A DNA stretch of 64,000 bases from Stenotrophomonas maltophilia (GTDB lineage: Bacteria > Pseudomonadota > Gammaproteobacteria > Xanthomonadales > Xanthomonadaceae). Made by a program: the position numbers and the translations under genes. The notes under the pieces were generated by a model that made no database searches, had not been told where the DNA came from, and saw only the letters and a program-made list of their open reading frames with translations. Of this stretch, positions 27,570-37,706 are shown piece by piece (position 1 is the stretch's first letter; the number at the start of each line of letters is the position of its first letter). Location: positions 7,825-71,824 of the forward strand of contig DGLB01000041.1 of NCBI GenBank assembly GCA_002387845.1, read 5' to 3'.

Positions 27570-29189
27570 ATGCCCTTGCGCTCCCGATGCCTTGGCCTGT
27601 TGCTGGCCCTGACCCTGTCCCCGCTGGCCACTGCCGCCACACCGGGCGACGCCCTGCCCACCCCGCCCGACCAGCATTGGCAGCCGCTGTTCCAGCAGGT
27701 CCAGCGCGCCCATCTGTTCCCCGACCAGAAGACCTTCGCTGATGCGGTGCCCAAGCGTGACCCGGCGGCCCTGGTGGCGGAGTGGCAGCGTGCCCGAACT
27801 CAACCCGGGTTCGACCTGGGCACCTTTGTCGGAGAGCACTTCACCCTTCCGGGTGAAGCCGCCGCCTACGTTCCGCCTGCTGGCCAGACACTGCGGGCGC
27901 ATATCGAGACCTTGTGGCCGCACCTGACCCGCTCCACGCCCACGGCGGACCCCAACGGCTCACTGCTGCCGTTGCCCAAGCCTTACGTGGTACCCGGCGG
28001 CCGCTTCCGTGAGGTGTATTACTGGGACAGCTACTTCACCCTGCTGGGGCTGGCCTCCAGCGGGCGCTGGGATCAGGTGCGCGACATGGTGGACAACTTC
28101 GCCTGGCAGCTGGATCAGTACGGTCACATTCCCAATGGCAACCGCAGCTATTACCTGAGCCGGTCGCAGCCACCGTTCTTCAGCTTGATGGTGGATCTGC
28201 TGGCGACACATGAGGGGGATGCGGCGTATCAGCGTTATCTGCCGCAACTGCGCGCTGAGCATGCCTTCTGGATGCGGGGTTCAGAGGGCTTGGCTCCCGG
28301 TGCGGCGAGTGAGCGCGTGGTGCGGATGAACGATGGCAGCCTGCTCAATCGTTACTGGGATGCGCGTGCGGTGCCGCGTACCGAGTCGTGGACGGATGAT
28401 CTGGCGACGGCCGCCAAGGCACCGGAGCGTGCGCCATCGCAGGTGTATCGCGATCTGCGCGCAGGGGCGGAATCGGGCTGGGATTTCAGTTCGCGCTGGC
28501 TGGTGCATCCGGCGGAACTGAGCAGCATTCATACGACGCAGATTGTGCCGGTGGATCTGAACAGCTTGCTGTTCCACCTGGAAAAGACGGTGGCGCGGGC
28601 CAGCAAGGCGGCGGGTGAACGCGGGGAAGCGCGCGTGTTTGAGCACATGGCGGAGAAGCGCGAGCGCGCGATCAACACGCTGCTGTGGGACGAGCGTCAG
28701 GGCTGGTATGCAGACCGTGATCTGGAACATGGAACGCCTCGCCCGGCGCTGACAGCGGCTGCACTATTTCCGCTCTGGTTGAAGGTGGCCAGTCCGGCGC
28801 AGGCGCGCCGCACGGCGGACGGGGTCCAAACGCAGTTGGTACGCGAAGGTGGACTGTTAACCACGACCGAGAACACCGGGCAGCAATGGGATGCGCCGAA
28901 CGGTTGGGCTCCGTTGCAGTGGGTGGCCGTGGATGGGTTGCAGGCGTATGGGCAGGAGGCGCTGGCGCGGCAGATCGGCGTGCGGTTCCTGCACACGGTG
29001 CAGGCGGTGTATGACCGCGAAGGGAAGCTGGTGGAGAAGTATGTGGTGGATGGGTCGGCCGGCGGCGGCGGCGGGGGTGAGTACCCGTTGCAGGATGGAT
29101 TTGGGTGGAGCAACGGGGTGGCGTTGGCGTTGTTGGATCGGTTGTGTGCGGAAGGGAAGCGATGTGAGGGTGCGGGGGATGTGGAGTGA
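27570..29189 (+). CDS. treA: Periplasmic trehalase (GH37)
   Basis: 539 aa with a signal peptide (LLLALTLSPLATAA). It splits trehalose into two glucose units in the periplasm. Both trehalase signatures are present: PGGRFREVYYWDSYF and QWDAPNGWAPLQW. The catalytic acid is expected in ESGWDFSSRW and the base in GGGGEYPLQDGFGW. Length is normal for TreA. The C-terminus ends soon after the usual GVALALLDRL. A single transcription unit between the tRNA and the 40-bp repeat array. Confidence 0.96.
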   Translation: MPLRSRCLGLLLALTLSPLATAATPGDALPTPPDQHWQPLFQQVQRAHLFPDQKTFADAVPKRDPAALVAEWQRARTQPGFDLGTFVGEHFTLPGEAAAYVPPAGQTLRAHIETLWPHLTRSTPTADPNGSLLPLPKPYVVPGGRFREVYYWDSYFTLLGLASSGRWDQVRDMVDNFAWQLDQYGHIPNGNRSYYLSRSQPPFFSLMVDLLATHEGDAAYQRYLPQLRAEHAFWMRGSEGLAPGAASERVVRMNDGSLLNRYWDARAVPRTESWTDDLATAAKAPERAPSQVYRDLRAGAESGWDFSSRWLVHPAELSSIHTTQIVPVDLNSLLFHLEKTVARASKAAGERGEARVFEHMAEKRERAINTLLWDERQGWYADRDLEHGTPRPALTAAALFPLWLKVASPAQARRTADGVQTQLVREGGLLTTTENTGQQWDAPNGWAPLQWVAVDGLQAYGQEALARQIGVRFLHTVQAVYDREGKLVEKYVVDGSAGGGGGGEYPLQDGFGWSNGVALALLDRLCAEGKRCEGAGDVE

Positions 29190-29239
29190 CGGTGTGGACG
29201 GGGTATTCGTTCGCGTAGAGCCGGTTTCGGTTTGGGATC

Positions 29240-29294
29240 ATGCGTTACCGGGCGTGGAGCGTTTCACGGCAGTCGTCTGACGACCGACCCTACC
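29240..29294 (-). repeat. Extended GTAG element
   Basis: On the minus strand: GGTAGGGTCGGTCGTCAGAC, GACTGCC, GTGAAAC, then ending in GGTAACGCAT. The inner palindrome is GTCGT-CAG-ACGAC. Close relatives lie at 52622-52677, 45537-45591, 14026 and 15793. Confidence 0.75.
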
Positions 29295-29295
29295 G

Positions 29296-29533
29296 GGTCA
29301 TGGTATTTGGCGAATGGTCGCGCGATTCAGAGCGGGTCATTGCATTTGGCGGGTGGTCGCGCGATGTCAGAGCGGGTCATTGCATTTGGCGGGTGGTCGC
29401 GCGATGTCAGAGCGGGCCATGGCATTTGGAGGGTGGTCGCGCGATGTCAGAGCGGGTCATGGCATTTGGCGGGTGGTCGCGCGATGTCAGAGCGGGTCAT
29501 TGCATTTGGCGTGGGGCCGCGCGATGCGATCGC
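29296..29533 (+). repeat. Tandem array of a 40-bp unit, about six copies
   Basis: The unit starts GGGTCATTGCATTTGGCGGG and continues TGGTCGCGCGATGTCAGAGC. The phrase TGCATTTGGC recurs at 29341, 29381, 29421, 29461 and 29501, an exact 40-base period. The outer copies (from 29296 and after 29495) are degenerate. 40 is not a multiple of three and the spaces between units are nil, so this is neither coding nor CRISPR. Function unknown. Confidence 0.9.
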
Positions 29534-29536
29534 AGG

Positions 29537-30205
29537 TCATGCCGTCCGGTTTTGTACGGATCGAGCGATGCAGTACTGCGCGAGGTAGTAGGTCGCCAGC
29601 ACGATCAGGCTGGCGGCGGGTAGGCCACCGCCGAAGCGATCCCAGGCGAGCGTGCAATCGCTGATGACAAACAGCACCGCACCCACGGCGGCGAAACGCG
29701 GGTCACGTTGGGCGGGATCGAGGCGCGTGCGCGGCGTCCATGCGCGGGCCAGTGCCAGGGTGGCCATCAGTGCCAGCACCGCCACGTAAGCGACGACCGG
29801 GATGCGAAGCTCACCGGGGAGCAGCGGCCACAGGCCGACGAGGTTGCTGCCGGCGAAGAGGGCGAGCAGCGCGGCGGACAGCAGGAGTGCCCTGCCCGCT
29901 TTGAAGCCGGCGCGGAAGGCGACGATGTAGCACAGGTGCGCGAGCAGGAACGCGACCAGACCGGGCACGAAGGCGTCGAACGGCAGCATCAGGGCAATGT
30001 CGCCGATGCAGGAGAGCGCCATGCCGGCCAGGATGGCGCGGCGGTAGGTGGGGTCACCACTTGCCCGCCATGCGATGGCGGCAATCAGCAGCGTGGTGAG
30101 CGGCTTGGCGATGTAGTGCAGCCAGCGGCCGTCGCCGTCCAGCGACGCGCCCACGATGGCGGCCACAGCCGCCAGCAGAATGGGCACGTCGCGGCGCAGG
30201 TTCAT
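29537..30205 (-). CDS. YhhN/TMEM86 family membrane protein (lysoplasmalogenase-like)
   Basis: 222 aa from ATG 30205, which overlaps the stop of the M61 peptidase gene (ATGA). About seven to eight hydrophobic helices are visible. GMALSCIGDIALMLP and VLFVISDCTLAWDRFG contain the two conserved Asp (S-x-x-GD and SD) of the YhhN family, whose animal members hydrolyse lysoplasmalogen; the bacterial role is less clear. The 3' end abuts the 40-bp repeat array. Translationally coupled to the upstream peptidase. Confidence 0.85.
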   Translation of the reverse strand: MNLRRDVPILLAAVAAIVGASLDGDGRWLHYIAKPLTTLLIAAIAWRASGDPTYRRAILAGMALSCIGDIALMLPFDAFVPGLVAFLLAHLCYIVAFRAGFKAGRALLLSAALLALFAGSNLVGLWPLLPGELRIPVVAYVAVLALMATLALARAWTPRTRLDPAQRDPRFAAVGAVLFVISDCTLAWDRFGGGLPAASLIVLATYYLAQYCIARSVQNRTA

Positions 30206-32085
30206 CGCGCCTTCCAGAGCTCGGCCAGGCGGTCCGGCTTGCCGGCGATGCGCTCCAGCTTCGGGTACTGCAGGCCACCGTGATAGTCGATCTGCACGCT
30301 GTTGATGCGGTCGAAGCTGCGCACCAGCAGGGTGATGGGTGCCTTGTCGGTCTTCGCGTTGGCGACCGCGTCCCTGAGGTCGTCGCTCTTGTACACGCGG
30401 CCGTTGACCGCCTGCACGGTCATGCCCGGCGCAAGGCCGGCGTTGAACGCAGGGCTGTCCCACAGCACGTCGGCGATGACGCCGCTGTCGGTCACGGTCA
30501 GACCGAGCGAGTAGCTGAGATTGACGGCTTTGGCACGCGTCTGCAGCGCCTTGAAGGCGTCGTTCGGGGTGTCGGTGTAGGCCAGCTTCCAGCCGGCCGC
30601 TTCCAGGCCACCGATGAGCGGGCCGTGGCCGTCCAGGCGCTCGCGCAGGAAGGTCGCCCAGTCGTACGGCGCGATGCCGTTCAAGGTGCTCACCACGTCC
30701 TCGAAGGTGTAGGTGTTCACGTTCCAGTCGCCGTCGCGCATGCCGAAGAAGGCCTTGGCGAAATCATCCAGGCTGCGCTTGTTACCGGTCAAGGCGCGCA
30801 GCTTGCCCTCCACGTCCAGCCACACCATCTGCCCGCCGGAGTAGTAGTCCTCGCTCATCTGGTAGTTGCGGAAGGCCAGCGCGCGGCGCTGGGCAATGGT
30901 GGGGTCGTTGGTGGTGTCCTGCAGGTTGCGCCAGGCCAGGCCGGGACGACCGCGGTCGTAGGTGGCGGCCACGTTGGCCAGCATGTCGCGGGTCTGGTCC
31001 ACGCTCCACAGGCCCGAGCGCGCGGCCAGCACCTGGCCCCAGAACTGGGTCTGCCCTTCATACAGCCACAGCAGGCTGTCGCCCATCGGCACGTTGAAGT
31101 TGGCGGTGGTGAGGTCAGCACCGCGCCGGTACTTGCCGTTCCAGGAGTGGTTGAACTCATGCGGCAGCAGATCGCGGCCGAGCCAGGTGCTGTCCCAGTC
31201 GGTGAAGTAGCCGGTGTCGCCGCTGTTTTCGCTGGAGCGCTGGTGCTCCAGGCCGATGCCGCCCAGCTGGCTGGTAAGTGCCAGCAGGAACTCGTAGCGA
31301 TCGAAGTGGCGCGCGCCGTAGAGCTTGTAGATCTGCTGCACCAGCGCGCGGTGCGCCTGGATCTGCTCGGGCTTTGCCTCCAGCGACTTGGCGTTGTCGG
31401 CGAACACGTTCAAGCGCACCGGCACGTTCGCACCGGGGTCGAGATCGAACTGCCGGTAGTGCTGGCCGGCGAACAGCGGCGAGTCGACCAGGTGGTCGTA
31501 GCTGATCGGCTTGAACACCACGGTGTCACCGTCGCGGCGTTCGGTTTCCAGCGCGGTGGCGTATTTCCAGCCCGGCGGCAGGGTGACGGTTGCCTGGGCC
31601 TGGATGTTGCGGGTGTTCACGCCGGCGGGGTACAGCGAGTTGGCGTTCCATTGCAGGTTGAGCATGTCCGGGGTCATCACCACCCTGCCCTGGGTGCCGC
31701 CCTGCGAGGACATGAAGTTGAAGTTGGCGACGATGTCGCTGGCACCCTGCGGCACGTTTACGGTGAAGGCGTAGACGTTGTACGGGTCACGGGTCCAGGT
31801 GAGCGGCTTGCCGTTGGCGGTGACCTGCAGGCCGGCGAGTTTGTCGATCGGGCCACTGGGGGAATGCGCGCCGGGCAGCCACTGCGGGTACAGCAGGGTC
31901 AGTGGGCCGGGCTGTGCCGGAATGGTGGCCTTGACCTTGAAGATGCGGCGGCCGATGTCGCGGGCGTCAACGTCGATGCGCAGGGTGCCGGGGAACGGGA
32001 CGTCCTGCGGCGGCGGGGTCTGGGCAGATGCGCCGGCGGTGGTGAACAGCAGGGCGGAGAGGATGGCGGCGCGCAGGTGCATCAA
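30202..32085 (-). CDS. M61-family metallopeptidase with PDZ domain
   Basis: 627 aa with a signal peptide (AAILSALLFTTAGASA). Zinc peptidase, glycyl-aminopeptidase-like. The N-terminal half is the beta-rich M61 domain; GGIGLEHQRSS and the HEFNHSWNGKYRR motif (His309, Glu310, His313 as zinc ligands and base) are followed by LLWLYEGQTQFWG with the third ligand Glu. Residues about 520-600 are a PDZ domain (SLGLTVTDSGVIADVLWDSP, AGLAPGMTVQAVNGR). Probably periplasmic. It overlaps yhhN downstream. ATGs at 32085 and 32082 are both possible. Confidence 0.92.
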   Translation of the reverse strand: MMHLRAAILSALLFTTAGASAQTPPPQDVPFPGTLRIDVDARDIGRRIFKVKATIPAQPGPLTLLYPQWLPGAHSPSGPIDKLAGLQVTANGKPLTWTRDPYNVYAFTVNVPQGASDIVANFNFMSSQGGTQGRVVMTPDMLNLQWNANSLYPAGVNTRNIQAQATVTLPPGWKYATALETERRDGDTVVFKPISYDHLVDSPLFAGQHYRQFDLDPGANVPVRLNVFADNAKSLEAKPEQIQAHRALVQQIYKLYGARHFDRYEFLLALTSQLGGIGLEHQRSSENSGDTGYFTDWDSTWLGRDLLPHEFNHSWNGKYRRGADLTTANFNVPMGDSLLWLYEGQTQFWGQVLAARSGLWSVDQTRDMLANVAATYDRGRPGLAWRNLQDTTNDPTIAQRRALAFRNYQMSEDYYSGGQMVWLDVEGKLRALTGNKRSLDDFAKAFFGMRDGDWNVNTYTFEDVVSTLNGIAPYDWATFLRERLDGHGPLIGGLEAAGWKLAYTDTPNDAFKALQTRAKAVNLSYSLGLTVTDSGVIADVLWDSPAFNAGLAPGMTVQAVNGRVYKSDDLRDAVANAKTDKAPITLLVRSFDRINSVQIDYHGGLQYPKLERIAGKPDRLAELWKAR

Positions 32086-32211
32086 GGTTGGATCCGGTGG
32101 GGCTGGATCCTTGATGCTAGACCTGTGGGAGGGAGCGTTACATGGCCGAAGGTCATGCCTTCGTCGCCTGGAGTGGTGTTATCGGCGGTCGACTGTCGTG
32201 CGACCCTACCA

Positions 32212-32323
32212 GTGCAACACCGCATCGGTGCCACATTGCGCCAATCCCACAACGCGCCGGTGCAACATTGCACCCATGCAACATCGTGCCGGTGCAACAC
32301 CGCACCAATGCAACATCGCGCCG
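32212..32323 (+). repeat. Seven head-to-tail copies of a 16-bp unit
   Basis: Units begin at 32212, 32228, 32244, 32260, 32276, 32292 and 32308; examples are GTGCAACATTGCACCC, ATGCAACATCGTGCCG, GTGCAACACCGCACCA and ATGCAACATCGCGCCG. The last four alternate G/A at the first base, hinting at a 32-bp higher-order period. It fills the gap between the start of the M61 gene and the end of ispH. Confidence 0.88.
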
Positions 32324-32351
32324 GGGCGGTCGTTGCAACCGCCTGCAATGC

Positions 32352-33302
32352 TCAGGAAATCAAGCGCAGCCGCAGTTCTTTCGGCAACGCGAACACCATC
32401 GATTCGGGCTCGCCGTCCAGTTCGCCGACACTATTGGCACCGAGCTCGCGCAGACGGGCGAGTACGCCATCCACCAGAACCTGCGGCGCGGATGCGCCAG
32501 CAGTCAGGCCGATATGCTGCTTGCCCACCACCCACGCCGGGTCGATCTCGTGGGCGCCGTCGATCAGATAGCTTTCCACGCCTTCGCGGATGGCCAGCTC
32601 ACTGAGGCGATTGGAGTTGGAGCTGTTCGGCGAACCCACCACCAGCACCAGGTCGCAGCGCTTGGCCAGGTCGCGCACGGCGTCCTGGCGGTTCTGGGTG
32701 GCGTAGCAGATGTCGTCGTTCTTCGGACCCTGCATCGCCGGGAAGCGTTCACGCAGGGCATCAATGATGCCGCGCGTGTCATCCACGCTGAGCGTGGTCT
32801 GGGTGGTGTAAGCGAAGTTTTCCGGCTGGTTGATGTGCAGCGTGGCCACCTGCTCCACATCTTCGACCAGATAGATCTGGCCGGTGCCCGCTTCGCGGTT
32901 CCACTGGCCCATGGTGCCCTCCACTTCCGGGTGACCGGCGTGGCCGATCAGCACCACGTCGCGGCCGGCACGGCAGTGACGGGCGACTTCGAAGTGCACC
33001 TTGGTGACCAGCGGACAGGTGGCGTCGAACACCTTCAGCCCGCGGCGCTCGGCTTCCTGGCGTACGGCCTGGGACACGCCGTGCGCGCTGAAGATGACGG
33101 TGTTGTTGTCCGGCACCTCGTCGAGCTCTTCGACGAAGATCGCGCCGCGCTGCTTGAGATCGTCCACCACGAAGCGGTTGTGCACCACTTCATGACGCAC
33201 GTAGATGGGCGCGCCCAGCGTTTCGATCGCGCGCTTGACGATCTCGATCGCACGATCGACACCGGCACAGAATCCACGCGGGTTGGCAAGCAGCACATCC
33301 AT
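32352..33302 (-). CDS. ispH: 4-hydroxy-3-methylbut-2-enyl diphosphate reductase
   Basis: 316 aa, full length. Last step of the MEP pathway, giving IPP and DMAPP; binds an iron-sulfur cluster through Cys12 ([11 protein letters not shown]), the Cys of [12 protein letters not shown], and the Cys of [23 protein letters not shown] and the HEVVHN motif for substrate binding are present. It follows lspA on the same strand with a 33-base gap, the gene order also found in many other Gram-negatives. Confidence 0.98.
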   Translation of the reverse strand: MDVLLANPRGFCAGVDRAIEIVKRAIETLGAPIYVRHEVVHNRFVVDDLKQRGAIFVEELDEVPDNNTVIFSAHGVSQAVRQEAERRGLKVFDATCPLVTKVHFEVARHCRAGRDVVLIGHAGHPEVEGTMGQWNREAGTGQIYLVEDVEQVATLHINQPENFAYTTQTTLSVDDTRGIIDALRERFPAMQGPKNDDICYATQNRQDAVRDLAKRCDLVLVVGSPNSSNSNRLSELAIREGVESYLIDGAHEIDPAWVVGKQHIGLTAGASAPQVLVDGVLARLRELGANSVGELDGEPESMVFALPKELRLRLIS

Positions 33303-33335
33303 CAGACAGGTCTCCCGGCCAGCGCCGGCTTGATG

Positions 33336-33854
33336 TTACGGGTTGGCATTATCCGCCTTTTTGGCGGACTTGCCCTCAAACAGCCCAAATACCGCAATGC
33401 CAATGGCTCCGACCACGATGGCGGCGTCGGCAATGTTGAACGCGGGCCAGTAATGGTCACCGACATACCACTGGATGAAATCGACCACGTGACCGTGTAC
33501 CTGGCGGTCGATGACGTTGCCAATGGCCCCGCCGATCACCAGGGCGTACGGGGCGGCGCTGCGCCAGTGGCCGCGCGGGGTGCGCGACAGCCAGAACGCC
33601 ATCAGGCCGCTGATGGCCACCGCCAGCGCGGTGAAGAACCACAGCTGCCAGCCACCGGCGTCGCTCAGGAAACTGAACGCCGCACCGGTGTTATAGGTGC
33701 GGTACCAGTTCCAGAAGCCATCAATGACGGCCACCGGCTGGAACTCGGGCAGGCTGGACAGCACCCAGGCCTTGGACCACTGGTCCAAGCCGATGATGGC
33801 CGCCGACAGCAGCAGCCACACCAGCGCATTGGGACGCACGCGGGAAGCGCTCAT
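33336..33854 (-). CDS. lspA: Lipoprotein signal peptidase II
   Basis: 172 aa from ATG 33854, which overlaps the ileS stop (ATGA); a longer frame into ileS is not supported. Inner-membrane aspartic peptidase that removes the signal peptide of lipidated prolipoproteins. Four hydrophobic helices and the motifs [26 protein letters not shown] and FNIADAAI are present; the last two hold the catalytic Asp pair. It would process the lipoproteins in this window such as CyoA. Confidence 0.97.
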   Translation of the reverse strand: MSASRVRPNALVWLLLSAAIIGLDQWSKAWVLSSLPEFQPVAVIDGFWNWYRTYNTGAAFSFLSDAGGWQLWFFTALAVAISGLMAFWLSRTPRGHWRSAAPYALVIGGAIGNVIDRQVHGHVVDFIQWYVGDHYWPAFNIADAAIVVGAIGIAVFGLFEGKSAKKADNANP

Positions 33855-36688
33855 CAGAACCACCTGCGGTTTTCGCCGGCACCGTCGACGTTGCTGGCGC
33901 AACGACCGCACAGTTCCGGGTGGGCGGCGACCACGCCGATGTCGGCGCGGTAGTGCCAGCAGCGCACGCACTTCTGCTTTTCAGTGGGCTGGGCGCTGAC
34001 GAACACCTCGTCGGTGGTCGCCGGACGCACGCTGACGTCACCACTGATGAACAGGAAGCGCAGTTCATCGGCCAGCGGAGCCCAGCGCGCGGCGGTTTCC
34101 TCGTTCGCGGCAACGGTGATCTCCGCTTCCAGCGCGGCACCGATGGCCCCGTTGGCGCGCATCGGCTCCAACACCTTCGCCACCTGCTCGCGCACGGCCA
34201 GCAGCTGGTCGAAGTCGGCGGCGTTCAGCGGTGCGTCGGCCGGCAGCGGGGCCAGGCCTTCGTACCAGGTGGAGAACAGCACGTTGTCGCTGCGCGTGCC
34301 CGGCAGGTAGCCCCACAGCTCGTCGGCAGTGAAGGTCAGGATCGGGGCCACCCAACGGGTGAAGGCTTCGGCAATGTGGTACATCGCGGTCTGCGCCGAA
34401 CGGCGGCCACGCGAATCCACCGGCATGGTGTACAGACGGTCCTTGGTGACGTCCAGGTACAGCGAGCCCAGGTCCACGCTGCAGAAGTTCAGCAGCAGCT
34501 GCACGATCTCGGCCATGTTGTAGGCCGTGTACGACGCCTTGATTTTCTCCTGCACCTGCCAGGCGCGGTGCACGATCCAGCGGTCCAGCGCGACCATGTC
34601 GGCCGGTGCGACCAGATGCTGGGCCGGGTCGAAGCCGTCCAGGTTGCCAAGCAGGAAGCGCGCGGTGTTGCGCAGGCGGCGGTAGGCATCCGCGTTGCGC
34701 TTGAGGATTTCCTGCGACAGCGACATTTCGTTGCTGTAGTCAGCCGAGGCGATCCACAGGCGCAGGATGTCCGCGCCCAGGGTCTTCATGATTTCCTGCG
34801 GCTCGATGCCGTTCTTTTCCGACTTGGACATCTTGCGGCCGTGCTCGTCCACGGTGAAACCGTGGGTGAGGCACTGCTTGTACGGAGCCTGCTTGTCGAT
34901 GGCCACGCCGGTCAGCAGCGAGGACTGGAACCAGCCGCGGTGCTGGTCCGACCCTTCCAGGTACAGATCGGCCGGCTTGCCGAAGCCACGCGCCAGCAGC
35001 ACGCCTTCGTGGGTGACGCCGGAGTCGAACCACACGTCGAGGATGTCGGTGACCTTTTCGTACTGCGCGGCTTCATCGCCCAGCAGTTCGGCAGCGTCCA
35101 GCGAGTACCACACGTCGATGCCCTCCACCGCGACGCGATCGGCAACCTGGTTCATCAGCGCCACGGTGTTGGGATGCGGCTCGCCGGTTTCGCGGTGGAT
35201 GAACAACGCGATCGGCACGCCCCAGGTGCGCTGGCGCGAGATGGTCCAGTCCGGACGGCCTTCCACCATGCTGGCGATGCGGGCCTTGCCCCAGCTCGGG
35301 AACCAGCCCACCGTTTCGATGGCGGCCAGCGCGTCGCGACGCAGGTTGGCCTGCTCCATCGAGATGAACCACTGCGGCGTGGCGCGGAACACCAGCGGGG
35401 TCTTCTTGTGGCGCCAGCAGTGCGGATAGCTGTGCACGATCTCCACCGCGGCCAGCAGCGCACCGCTGGCACGCAGCACGTCGATGATCGGCTGCTGCGC
35501 CTTCCAGATGTGCTGGCCGGCCAGCACCAGCTCACCGGCCGGCGGCGTCGACGGCAGGTACACGCCCGCGCCATCGACCGGGTTGATCTGGCCGGCGTTG
35601 TACTTCTCCACCAGGCCGTACTTCAGGCACACCGCATAGTCTTCCTGGCCGTGGCCGGGGGCGGTATGCACCGCACCGGTACCGTCGGCATCGGAGACGT
35701 GGTCGCCATTGAGCAGCGGGATATCGCGCTCGGGGTAGAACGGATGCGCCAGCAGCAGGTTTTCCAGCGCGGCACCGGTGGCATGGCCGTGCACCACCAG
35801 GCTGTCCACGCCATAGCGGGCCAGCGCACGTTCGGCCAGTGCCGAGGCCAGCACCAGCCAGCGCGGCTGGCCGTTGTGGGCCGGGCCCTCGACCAGCGCG
35901 TATTCGATCTCCGCGCCCAGCGAAACGGCCAGCGACGCCGGCAGGGTCCACGGGGTGGTGGTCCAGATCGGCACCGCCACTTCCACGCCGGCCGGCAACT
36001 GCACGCCAAAGGCGGCGGCCAGCTGCTGCGAATCACGCGCGGCGTACGCCACGTCGATGGCCGGCGAGGTCTTGTCCTGGTATTCGATTTCCGCCTCGGC
36101 CAGCGCCGAGCCACAGTCGAAGCACCAGTACACCGGCTTGGCGCCGCGCAGCAGGTGACCGTTGGCAACCACCTTGGCCAGCGCGCGGATCTCGTTGGCT
36201 TCGAAGTCGAAGCTGAGGGTCTTGTAGGGGTTGTCCCAGTCGCCGATCACGCCCAGGCGCTTGAAGTCGCGACGCTGCAGATCGATCTGCTCTTCGGCGT
36301 ACTCGCGGCACTTCTGGCGGAAGGCAACGGCATCGAGCTTGGTGCCGACCTTGCCCCACTTCTTTTCCACCGCGATTTCAATCGGCAGGCCGTGGCAGTC
36401 CCAGCCCGGCACGTAGGGCGCATCGAAGCCGGCCAGGTAGCGCGACTTGACGATGATGTCCTTGAGGATCTTGTTGACCGCATGGCCCAGGTGGATCTGC
36501 CCGTTCGCATACGGCGGGCCGTCGTGCAGTACGAACAGCGGGCGACCCTGCGCGTTGTCGCGCAGGCGGGCGTACAGGCCCTCGTCTTCCCAGCGCGACA
36601 GAATGCCCGGCTCGCGCTTGGGCAGGTCGCCGCGCATCGGGAATTCAGTGGCTGGCAGATGAAGGGTGGCTTTGTAGTCCTGGCTCAC
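33854..36688 (-). CDS. ileS: Isoleucyl-tRNA synthetase
   Basis: 944 aa, class I synthetase, cytosolic. The HIGH-type motif is in [16 protein letters not shown] and the KMSKS motif in [14 protein letters not shown]1 editing domain lies between ([15 protein letters not shown], then [17 protein letters not shown]). The C-terminal zinc site is [12 protein letters not shown] and CGRCASN. It overlaps ribF by 4 bases upstream and lspA downstream, so ribF-ileS-lspA is a coupled chain. Confidence 0.98.
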   Translation of the reverse strand: MSQDYKATLHLPATEFPMRGDLPKREPGILSRWEDEGLYARLRDNAQGRPLFVLHDGPPYANGQIHLGHAVNKILKDIIVKSRYLAGFDAPYVPGWDCHGLPIEIAVEKKWGKVGTKLDAVAFRQKCREYAEEQIDLQRRDFKRLGVIGDWDNPYKTLSFDFEANEIRALAKVVANGHLLRGAKPVYWCFDCGSALAEAEIEYQDKTSPAIDVAYAARDSQQLAAAFGVQLPAGVEVAVPIWTTTPWTLPASLAVSLGAEIEYALVEGPAHNGQPRWLVLASALAERALARYGVDSLVVHGHATGAALENLLLAHPFYPERDIPLLNGDHVSDADGTGAVHTAPGHGQEDYAVCLKYGLVEKYNAGQINPVDGAGVYLPSTPPAGELVLAGQHIWKAQQPIIDVLRASGALLAAVEIVHSYPHCWRHKKTPLVFRATPQWFISMEQANLRRDALAAIETVGWFPSWGKARIASMVEGRPDWTISRQRTWGVPIALFIHRETGEPHPNTVALMNQVADRVAVEGIDVWYSLDAAELLGDEAAQYEKVTDILDVWFDSGVTHEGVLLARGFGKPADLYLEGSDQHRGWFQSSLLTGVAIDKQAPYKQCLTHGFTVDEHGRKMSKSEKNGIEPQEIMKTLGADILRLWIASADYSNEMSLSQEILKRNADAYRRLRNTARFLLGNLDGFDPAQHLVAPADMVALDRWIVHRAWQVQEKIKASYTAYNMAEIVQLLLNFCSVDLGSLYLDVTKDRLYTMPVDSRGRRSAQTAMYHIAEAFTRWVAPILTFTADELWGYLPGTRSDNVLFSTWYEGLAPLPADAPLNAADFDQLLAVREQVAKVLEPMRANGAIGAALEAEITVAANEETAARWAPLADELRFLFISGDVSVRPATTDEVFVSAQPTEKQKCVRCWHYRADIGVVAAHPELCGRCASNVDGAGENRRWF

Positions 36689-37632
36689 GCAGTGGCTCGC
36701 AATCTGTGTTCGGAAAGGATGTGACGGGCCTGGTCGGCGTCACGGTGCATCTGGTCGGTCAACGCGGCCAGATCATGGAACTTCTCTTCATCGCGCAGTT
36801 TGGCGACGAATTCAACTTGGATGTGCCGACCGTACAGGTCGCCCTGGAAGTCGAACAGGTGTGCTTCCAGCAGCGGCTCGACGCCTTCCACGGTGGGACG
36901 GGTGCCAAAGCTGGATACCGACGGCCATGGCTGGTCGAACACACCGTGCACCCAGGTGGCGTAGATGCCGGCAAGCGCCGGGGTCTTCGGGAAGCGCAGG
37001 TTGGCGGTGGGGAACCCCAGGGTGCGGCCCAGCTGCCGGCCGCGCACTACCCTGCCCCCGATCGCATACGGACGGCCAAGCAGATCGCCGGCGTGGGCGA
37101 AGTTGCCTTCGCGCAGCAGCTGGCGGATGCGGGTGGCGGAAATGCGCTCGCCGTGCAGGTCGACCGGGTCGATCGCGCCGGCGGTGAAGCCGTGCTGCTC
37201 GCCCATGGCCTGCAGCAGGGCCAGATCGCCACGGCGGCGGTTGCCGAAGCAGAACTGCGGGCCGATCCAGACCTCGCGGGCCCCCAGGCGGTGCACCAGC
37301 AGCTGTTCGACGAAGGCTTCCGCGGACATCGCAGCCATGCGCGCGTCGAACCGCAGCAGGCCGATGGCGTCCACGCCCAACTCATTCAGGCCGGCCACCT
37401 TGTCGCGGGCCAGGGTCAGCCGCGGTGGCGGCTCGCCCTGGGCGAAGTACTCGCGCGGCAGCGGCTCGAACGCCACCACCACCGCAGGGACTCCCAGCGC
37501 GCGGGCACGCGCGACCGCGTGGCGCACCAGCGCACGATGGCCCAGGTGCAGGCCGTCGAACGCGCCGATGCAGACCACGCTTCCGTGCGGGAACAGACGC
37601 CCGCCCTCGATGCTTCTGAACAACCTGCTCAT
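36685..37632 (-). CDS. ribF: Bifunctional riboflavin kinase / FAD synthetase
   Basis: 315 aa, normal length. It makes FMN then FAD from riboflavin. The N-terminal adenylyltransferase domain has [15 protein letters not shown] (nucleotide-binding HxGH-like loop) and RKxxG-type [13 protein letters not shown]; the C-terminal kinase domain has [27 protein letters not shown] and [13 protein letters not shown]. First gene of the ribF-ileS-lspA chain; its stop overlaps the ileS start. Confidence 0.97.
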   Translation of the reverse strand: MSRLFRSIEGGRLFPHGSVVCIGAFDGLHLGHRALVRHAVARARALGVPAVVVAFEPLPREYFAQGEPPPRLTLARDKVAGLNELGVDAIGLLRFDARMAAMSAEAFVEQLLVHRLGAREVWIGPQFCFGNRRRGDLALLQAMGEQHGFTAGAIDPVDLHGERISATRIRQLLREGNFAHAGDLLGRPYAIGGRVVRGRQLGRTLGFPTANLRFPKTPALAGIYATWVHGVFDQPWPSVSSFGTRPTVEGVEPLLEAHLFDFQGDLYGRHIQVEFVAKLRDEEKFHDLAALTDQMHRDADQARHILSEHRLRATA

Positions 37633-37706
37633 CTAGTGGATTTCCGGCCCACCCAGGCCAACGCGTTGATTGGTATGACCCGCAAGTATAGCCGGGGCGT
37701 CAAGGG

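Noticed and set aside
29296..29533. CRISPR array
   Set aside because: Units are directly adjacent without unique spacers and no cas genes are nearby.
29240..29664. Three overlapping plus-strand frames over the 40-bp repeats
   Set aside because: A 40-base period cycles through all frames; the peptides just mirror the repeat and run into yhhN antisense.
32212..32323. CRISPR or coding repeat
   Set aside because: Period of 16 with no spacers and not a multiple of three.
33920..36724. A 934-codon plus-strand frame opposite ileS
   Set aside because: Shadow of ileS caused by high G+C; the minus frame carries all synthetase motifs.
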